Below are positions 49,064 to 53,400 of a DNA stretch of 53,400 nt, piece after piece. Source of the stretch: CAZDGK01 sp964505035. GTDB lineage: Bacteria; Patescibacteriota; Saccharimonadia; UBA4664. The notes beneath the pieces are model-generated. The model was not told the origin of the DNA. It did no database searches and saw only the letters and a list, made by a program, of their open reading frames with translations. The position numbers were made by a program, and so were the translations under genes. The stretch lies in assembly GCA_964505035.1 (NCBI GenBank), contig CAZDGK010000003.1, positions 1-53,400 on the forward strand, in the 5' to 3' direction. Numbering within the stretch: position 1 is the first letter of the stretch; each line of letters begins with the position of its first letter.

Positions 49064-50449
49064 ATGAAGGTCTCAACCGTGTTCCCGAGCCGGCGTGGCC
49101 GGATGGGAGCACTGGTGGCCCTCACGGCGGCAGTGATGCTGACCGCGGGGGCGTCGCCGGCAGTGGCTGACTCAGCCGCGGCCACGCGACACAGCGACAT
49201 GTCGTCGGACCTGAAGGTGGTGGACACTAACGCCGTCACCTTTGCGGGCGCGGTCACAGAGACTGGACCCACGGGTCCGGCCACTGTGCCCGAGTGCGCG
49301 CAGGTCAACTGCCAGCACTTCGCGCTCAAGGTCGAGCTGAAGCCGCAGGTCTGGAAGAACCAGCCCGGCGGCGTACAGGTCACGATCGTGTGGCACCAGC
49401 TCTTCAACGACATCGCCCATCTGGTGGTGTACCGCAAGGGCACGAAGGTCGGCGAGTCGATCGCCGACGTCACGTCGTTCCAGTCGCTGCGGCTCAACAG
49501 TGCGGACAGCCCGCACTCGACGCCCAACGACATGTACGACGTCTACGTCGCCTACGCGGGCTACACGGACACGGACAATCACATTGATCCGAGTCCGACC
49601 ATCAGCTACACCGGCTGGGTGCAGGTGCAGCGCGAAATTCCGGCCCAGCCGGTGCGCGACCTCCTGCCCAACCTGCAGCCGCTACCTTCACCGTTGGCTA
49701 CGTTCAACTCGCCGGGGAGCATCTTCGGCGATTCCACGGACCCCAACTACCCCTCGTGCTTCCATAGCGAGGTGGTAGAGACGGGTGTCCACAAGTGCCT
49801 GCGCCTGTCGCAGCGCATGTGGAACGTGAACGGGCCAAACACCGGACCGGTGGAGATCAACTTCTCCAAGCCGGCCGGCCAGACACCGGACACGCTGCCC
49901 GCAACGCAGCGGATCTACCGGTCCGACGGGTCGTTCTACGACCGTTCGGCTGGCACGGTGGACTTCCACCCGGTGCACGGTCACTACCACTACAGCAAGT
50001 ACACCGTGAGTCAGCTGTTCGCCCGGGATGCCAACGGCAACCCGGTGGGAGCAGCGCTGGCGACGGGCATCAAGAACGGCTTCTGCTTGGCTGACACCGA
50101 TGTGGTGGCTCAGCCGGGCGATCTGTTCGTGGCGGTCATGACATACACGGCCCCCAACTGCCTGTCCCCCCGGTCCGTCAGTGCCGACGGTCTGACGGAG
50201 TTCTTCGCCGAAGGCGAGGGCTCCGGCAACGGCGACACCTACGACTGGAACCTCCCGGACCAGTACATCAACGCCGACACATTGGTCGACGGCACGTACG
50301 TGGTGCAGACCGTGGTTGACCCCGAGCACAAGCTGCTCGAGGCCAACCCGCACGACAACTGCATCGCTATGGTGGTGCAACTGTCGGGCATGGCCAGCAA
50401 CAACCCCCAGGCGCAACTCCTGGGACCTGGCCCGGCCTGTACCAGCTGA
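49064..50449 (+). CDS. secreted lysyl oxidase-like copper protein
   Basis: 461 residues. Signal peptide to SPAVA (residue 35). N-terminal domain of about 170 residues of unknown type, then a lysyl-oxidase domain (about 200-445) with the copper motif VHGHYHYSKYTVSQLF (about 307-322) and KNGFCLADTD typical of the bacterial members. Such enzymes oxidatively deaminate lysine side chains, needing copper and a Lys-Tyr-quinone; the paired Lys and Tyr cannot be fixed by eye. Start ATG 49064 after GGAAGG. Actinobacterial in style. Confidence 0.88.
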   Translation: MKVSTVFPSRRGRMGALVALTAAVMLTAGASPAVADSAAATRHSDMSSDLKVVDTNAVTFAGAVTETGPTGPATVPECAQVNCQHFALKVELKPQVWKNQPGGVQVTIVWHQLFNDIAHLVVYRKGTKVGESIADVTSFQSLRLNSADSPHSTPNDMYDVYVAYAGYTDTDNHIDPSPTISYTGWVQVQREIPAQPVRDLLPNLQPLPSPLATFNSPGSIFGDSTDPNYPSCFHSEVVETGVHKCLRLSQRMWNVNGPNTGPVEINFSKPAGQTPDTLPATQRIYRSDGSFYDRSAGTVDFHPVHGHYHYSKYTVSQLFARDANGNPVGAALATGIKNGFCLADTDVVAQPGDLFVAVMTYTAPNCLSPRSVSADGLTEFFAEGEGSGNGDTYDWNLPDQYINADTLVDGTYVVQTVVDPEHKLLEANPHDNCIAMVVQLSGMASNNPQAQLLGPGPACTS

Positions 50450-50510
50450 CCGTTCGATGTACCTGATCGGCGCTAGGCTGTAGCACTTCCCCGACTCCCC
50501 CAGCAACAGG

Positions 50511-50545
50511 GCGCCCGCTAGCTCGTATCTAGAGCTAGCGGGCGC
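50511..50545 (+). terminator. long-stem terminator of the lysyl oxidase gene
   Basis: Perfect 14-bp stem GCGCCCGCTAGCTC/GAGCTAGCGGGCGC with 7-nt loop, then ATTACCTTTT. Confidence 0.75.
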
Positions 50546-50726
50546 ATTACCTTTTGGGCACCCTCAGATGCCTAGACAAGTTTGGTTTATAGTTGCTCGG
50601 GTCTTTGTGCGGCCGCTTAAATGGCCGCCCGAAAGACAGTTGTGACTACTTGCTCTAGACAATTGAGAGGGCCCAAAATGCTGGGCTAGAGAGTGGCGAG
50701 GAAGCCTGTCCTCGATAGGTATTTAC
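50546..50726 (-). ncRNA. candidate structured RNA of unknown type
   Basis: Minus-strand transcript predicted from the promoter at 50727-50755, with no ORF behind it. Hairpins in order: CGAGGA/TCCTCG, CTCTAG...CTAGAG enclosing GCCCA/TGGGC, GTCTTT...AAAGAC enclosing GCGGCC/GGCCGC, and GGCATC/GGTGCC. The 3' end is not defined; the long stem at 50511-50545 may stop it. It does not fit 6S, 4.5S, tmRNA or RNase P as I know them. Confidence 0.5.
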
Positions 50727-50755
50727 AATATAGCACAAGTATTATTAATTGTCAA
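50727..50755 (-). promoter_or_regulatory. near-consensus promoter of the candidate RNA
   Basis: TTGACA (50750-50755), 17 nt, TATATT (50727-50732). Confidence 0.8.
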
Positions 50756-50777
50756 GAGCAAGCGGTAATAAAAAGTT

Positions 50778-50799
50778 GGCGCCTCAAATCTGAGGCGCC
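50778..50799 (-). terminator. intrinsic terminator of the zinc-ribbon gene
   Basis: Perfect 9-bp stem GGCGCCTCA/TGAGGCGCC, then AACTTTTTATT on the minus strand. Confidence 0.9.
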
Positions 50800-50807
50800 G
50801 ATGGGTG

Positions 50808-50963
50808 CTAGAAACCCGGATGACAGACCGGACAGGCGCAGGCAGGTTCGCCTGGCGCACTGTAGCACCGCTCGTGTGCGTCCAGCGAGCATTTCCAGCA
50901 AACGTGGCGGGGCGGCTCGGCGGACTGGTCGGGCGACTGCTTGGAGTCGTCTGAATCGGACAT
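50808..50963 (-). CDS. small Cys-rich (zinc-ribbon-like) protein (51 aa)
   Basis: 51 residues beginning MSDSDD. CWKC, HERC and CACPVCH give six Cys plus His, a likely one- or two-metal zinc ribbon. Start ATG 50963 after GGAAGGAG. Own promoter and terminator; role unknown. Confidence 0.7.
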   Translation of the reverse strand: MSDSDDSKQSPDQSAEPPRHVCWKCSLDAHERCYSAPGEPACACPVCHPGF

Positions 50964-50991
50964 CAGTACTCCTTCCCTGGGGCAGTACGTA

Positions 50992-51020
50992 AATGTAGCA
51001 GAAAAAGCCATGATTTTCAA
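50992..51020 (-). promoter_or_regulatory. promoter of the zinc-ribbon gene
   Basis: TTGAAA (51015-51020), 17 nt, TACATT (50992-50997). Confidence 0.7.
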
Positions 51021-51079
51021 ACCTACTGTTGCATAGCATTTTAATATGTGTATATTTGTATGTATAAGTAATAAGAACT

Positions 51080-51583
51080 ATGCCAAACAAGACGATTTAT
51101 GTATCAAACGAAGACCAAGCCCTGTATGAGCGGGCGCAGCAGCTGGCTGGAGACAACCTGTCGGCGGTGCTGGTGCGGGCGCTCAAAGAGTTTATCACCC
51201 GCAACGAGGCCCAGGCCAAGGGCCTGAAGGAGATTGTGGTGCAGGAAGGCACCAAGGGCCTGCAGCAGGAAAAGCGCTTTAGCGGCCGGCTGCTGATCAA
51301 GTGGCAGGGCGCTGGCGACCACGACGACTGGTATACGGCCCGGGTCTTTAAGACGGCCAAGAGCCAATGGGCGGTGGAGATCACCAAGCAACCCAACCTC
51401 GAAATCTTCCGCCAGCGCGACTTCTGGCGCACGGCCGACTATTTCGAGTACACACCAGACACCAAGCTGCTCGTGTTTGCGACACTGGACGAGGCTGAGG
51501 GCAAGCTACCCAGCGCGCTGCTCAAGCTGATGCACCAGGCGCACAACCGCGACGAAGCCCCGGTGGAATATTTGGATATTTAA
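51080..51583 (+). CDS. EXLDI family protein
   Basis: 167 residues. N-terminal NKTIYVSNEDQALYERAQ and LSAVLVRALKEFI resemble a ribbon-helix-helix, and the C-terminus ends EYLDI, the signature that names the EXLDI family. Function unknown; DNA binding is inferred from the N-terminus. Start ATG 51080 without ribosome site. The 51612 gene follows after 28 bases. Confidence 0.85.
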   Translation: MPNKTIYVSNEDQALYERAQQLAGDNLSAVLVRALKEFITRNEAQAKGLKEIVVQEGTKGLQQEKRFSGRLLIKWQGAGDHDDWYTARVFKTAKSQWAVEITKQPNLEIFRQRDFWRTADYFEYTPDTKLLVFATLDEAEGKLPSALLKLMHQAHNRDEAPVEYLDI

Positions 51584-51611
51584 GTTTCTAACAATTTTGA
51601 AGGAGTACTCA

Positions 51612-51812
51612 ATGTCAAACGAACACTACCCCACTAACCCGTTTAAGGATTACGAATCCGGCGGAATCGCGCTAGCCGGCTGCTTCATGGTTGGTGTGGG
51701 CGCTGGGCTGTTCTTCCGGCCGCTGTGGCTGGGGCTGCTAGCTGGCGCGGTGATCGGCATCGGCGTGGGACTGCTCGCCATGGCCTGGATGAGCCGCGAC
51801 CGCTTCCGCTAG
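51612..51812 (+). CDS. small two-helix membrane protein (66 aa)
   Basis: 66 residues, Gly-rich hydrophobic pair of helices (about 19-60). Unknown. Start ATG 51612 after GAAGGAG; follows the EXLDI gene in the same direction. Confidence 0.65.
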   Translation: MSNEHYPTNPFKDYESGGIALAGCFMVGVGAGLFFRPLWLGLLAGAVIGIGVGLLAMAWMSRDRFR

Positions 51813-51829
51813 GGCGTATACTAGAGGGT

Positions 51830-52690
51830 ATGGAACCAGAATCGGCGCTTGAGCTGCTCAACAGTTCGGTGGGTATGGCTTATACCCTGCAGGCGCAATT
51901 TTCGGGTGGCGGGGACCGCGGCGCGTTCCTGGTGATGTCGCCGAGTGGCACGCCCGCTGTGCTGAAGACCAACCGCAACCCGCAGTGGGTGGAGCAGGTC
52001 AAGAAAGCGCAGTCGGCCACCGAGCGGCTGCGCCAGCTGGGCTACCCGGTGCCAAACTACGTCTATGTGGGCGCCACCGATATGGGCACGTACCAGCTGC
52101 AGAGCGAGCTGCCGGGACAGCGTGTGAATGTGCCGGCCCCGGAGCAAGTGAAGGCGGTTCTAGCCTTGATAGAGCTGCAAAAGGACCAGGCCATACCAGA
52201 GCTGGAGAGCCAGGACTGGGCCTGGTACGTGAAGGACATGCTGTTTAGCGGCGACTCGAGCAACACCCACTCGATGGCGCAATTCTCGCGCGAAACGGCC
52301 GACCTGGCGTTTGAGGTGAAGGGGCTAGTGGCCGGACTTCAGAATGAGCCGCTGCGCACGAGTGACATTGTGCACGGCGACTTTGTGCTCAATCAGGTGC
52401 TGTTTAATGGGGTGACGGTGACTGGCGTGATTGACTGGGACCAGGTGGGGCACGGCGACCGCACGACGGACCTGGCCGCGCTGTGGTTGTCGATCATTGA
52501 CCAGGCGGCGGCGCGCGACTTGGTGATGCAGCAGATGCGAAGCATCTCGACGCCGGGCGTCATCAAGCTGTGCGCAGCGCACAAAATGCTGATGACCATC
52601 GGCTGGCAGATTAATAACGTAGGCGGCGATGTGCCGGCGGCCGTGGCGCAGGCCCGAACCGCGCTCGGGCAGCTGCGCCAGCTGGGCTAG
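51830..52690 (+). CDS. APH-type phosphotransferase
   Basis: 286 residues, aminoglycoside-phosphotransferase/choline-kinase fold. IVHGDFVLNQVLFNG (about 182-196) is the catalytic HGD-x4-N loop with Val and Leu in unusual places, and GVIDWDQ the metal-binding DWD. Substrate (drug, sugar or choline) unknown. TATACT 51817-51822, 7 nt before ATG 51830: leaderless. Its stop overlaps the stop of the convergent 52687 gene. Confidence 0.85.
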   Translation: MEPESALELLNSSVGMAYTLQAQFSGGGDRGAFLVMSPSGTPAVLKTNRNPQWVEQVKKAQSATERLRQLGYPVPNYVYVGATDMGTYQLQSELPGQRVNVPAPEQVKAVLALIELQKDQAIPELESQDWAWYVKDMLFSGDSSNTHSMAQFSRETADLAFEVKGLVAGLQNEPLRTSDIVHGDFVLNQVLFNGVTVTGVIDWDQVGHGDRTTDLAALWLSIIDQAAARDLVMQQMRSISTPGVIKLCAAHKMLMTIGWQINNVGGDVPAAVAQARTALGQLRQLG

Positions 52691-52836
52691 GACTCTCGTA
52701 AACGCGTATGGGAGGCTCTTCTGGACTCAGCGGCTTTCAGCTTTTCGGCCCGCATGAGCCCCTTACGGAATGCTCGGTATTGGCTGTCGGTGATTCCTGG
52801 AAAGCCAAGTCTACGGGTGGTCTCGGGCTGTATCAT
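52687..52836 (-). CDS. very small basic protein (49 aa)
   Basis: 49 residues beginning MIQPETTRRL, Arg-rich, helical. GAGGAG lies 6 nt before ATG 52836. It follows the 52854 gene by 17 bases in the same direction: probable two-gene operon. Unknown. Confidence 0.6.
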   Translation of the reverse strand: MIQPETTRRLGFPGITDSQYRAFRKGLMRAEKLKAAESRRASHTRLRES

Positions 52837-52853
52837 GCTCGTCTCCTCAATGG

Positions 52854-53204
52854 TTAAGTCCGGCCGGGACGCGGGAAGAATTTCCCGACTAAAACGTAGT
52901 TACCAAACGTGCTAATGATCTCCTCGAGATCAAGCCGCACATGACTCGGCACCACAATAAAGTATTTGGTTTTGGAGTGGACCTTGCCGTATTCTTCGGT
53001 TGATATTGAAATAGTTTCGGTGCAGTCCTGACTGTCGCACTCACAATGAAATATCATGGCAGCGTGCGGCGAAAGACGCTCTTTGCGATTTGACTTCACC
53101 ATTTTGTCTAGTCGCTCTTCGTTTAATATTTTTGAACCAAATTCGTTGAGTATTCTTTTTTCCATGAATACCTTCAGTGCCTCGATTGGCAATTTGTCAT
53201 TCAT
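52854..53204 (-). CDS. small protein with Cys motif, unknown (116 aa)
   Basis: 116 residues. MIFHCECDSQDCTETISI and the following SxEEYGKVHSKTKYFIVVPSH match a pattern common in short actinobacterial hypothetical proteins (CEC-x3-C, then EEY and PGH). Codon use is clearly more AT-rich than most neighbours. Start ATG 53204, GAGGCAGG upstream; palindromes lie before it. Confidence 0.65.
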   Translation of the reverse strand: MNDKLPIEALKVFMEKRILNEFGSKILNEERLDKMVKSNRKERLSPHAAMIFHCECDSQDCTETISISTEEYGKVHSKTKYFIVVPSHVRLDLEEIISTFGNYVLVGKFFPRPGRT

Positions 53205-53220
53205 ACCTGCCTCTATGTGG

Positions 53221-53255
53221 CTAAGACGCCGACTTAGCTAGAGCATTAATGCTCT
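53221..53255 (-). promoter_or_regulatory. operator-like palindromes before the 53204 gene
   Basis: CTAAG-N7-CTTAG (53221-53237) and the perfect 16-bp palindrome AGAGCATTAATGCTCT (53240-53255). Confidence 0.45.
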
Positions 53256-53400
53256 GGAACGGGATTAGGTCGGGCTAGCAGCTCAAGCTGGCCGTGCCTA
53301 ATCTCCACGACAGAGGACGGAGGTATGGGGCTGTCGTGTCTCTAGATAGCTACATTGTCTCATGTCTATAGGCCGCGTGCCGAAAGTAATTGCATAATTG

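Noticed and set aside
50546..50726. 6S RNA, 4.5S RNA, tmRNA or RNase P RNA
   Set aside because: No long single-hairpin closing stem, no SRP GGAAG tetraloop context, no tRNA-like end, and too short for RNase P.
53306..53338. Hairpin CACGACAG/CTGTCGTG near the window end
   Set aside because: No T tract and no gene that it clearly ends; it cannot be assigned with the sequence given.
1..53400. Mobile element, prophage or CRISPR
   Set aside because: No transposase, integrase, terminase or Cas motifs, no regularly spaced repeats; the only tandem repeats are within the DUF5648 gene.

Overview
The window looks like a chromosomal contig of a free-living, high-GC member of the Candidatus Saccharibacteria (TM7)/Patescibacteria; that placement is an inference. 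It rests on a type IV prepilin of the Patescibacteria style (1285-1782), a single adenosylcobalamin-dependent ribonucleotide reductase, an EXLDI-family protein, DUF475/TerC-like proteins, many short lineage-type genes, and a cytochrome bo3 quinol oxidase operon of the kind known in environmental Saccharibacteria. Several secreted proteins (phospholipase A2, lysyl oxidase) resemble actinobacterial families and may be acquired. TGA is an ordinary stop codon. I see no CRISPR array, phage, transposase or integrase. Three N runs (31004-31103, 36985-36994, 45880-45979) mark assembly joins, and two of them have flanks that overlap.

Layout. 1-5600: tRNA-Arg(TCG), a PAS protein, a DUF6766 membrane protein, a prepilin, small proteins, a secreted NHL-repeat/SGNH protein, tRNA-Arg(CCG). 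5600-10450: two TerC-like (DUF475) membrane proteins interleaved with three paralogous membrane/coiled-coil proteins. 10500-16000: trxA-trxB diverging from nrdJ, then cobO, a nucleotide-reduction and cobalamin block. 16100-24740: secreted phospholipase A2, AlkA-like glycosylase, a protein apparently built from about eight degenerate LuxR-type HTH modules, a Nudix hydrolase, a GlcD/D-lactate-dehydrogenase-type flavoprotein. 24850-32700: ABC exporter, a second Nudix protein, a nucleotidyltransferase-methyltransferase fusion, a secreted glucose/sorbosone dehydrogenase with DUF5648 repeats, a YqeG-like phosphatase. 32740-36630: a flavin electron-transfer operon (FMN-binding lipid-anchored or membrane protein, ApbE, NqrB/RnfD-FNR fusion) behind an NMN-adenylyltransferase-like gene. 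36700-42520: OpgC-like acyltransferase, DUF1761, VOC/PhnB, DUF1801 and small unknown proteins. 42525-48330: cyoABCDE with two unusual features. 48400-53400: membrane protein, lysyl oxidase, a candidate structured RNA, EXLDI, an APH-type kinase and a small terminal operon.

How it fits together. The flavoprotein dehydrogenase (21609-23267) and the outward glucose dehydrogenase and flavin module could feed electrons to quinone and the bo3 oxidase, giving a short aerobic chain without visible complex I or III. NrdJ, thioredoxin and CobO together make deoxynucleotides from scavenged cobalamin. The secreted enzymes point to activity on neighbouring cells or matrix.

Two gene classes are visible. 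About 17 genes, including first genes of operons, have a TANNNT box only 6-7 nt before the start codon and no useful Shine-Dalgarno, so they are probably leaderless. About 16 mostly stand-alone small genes have a -35/-10 pair with 16-17 nt spacing, a leader of some 40-70 nt, a strong AGGAGG-like site and often their own hairpin terminator.
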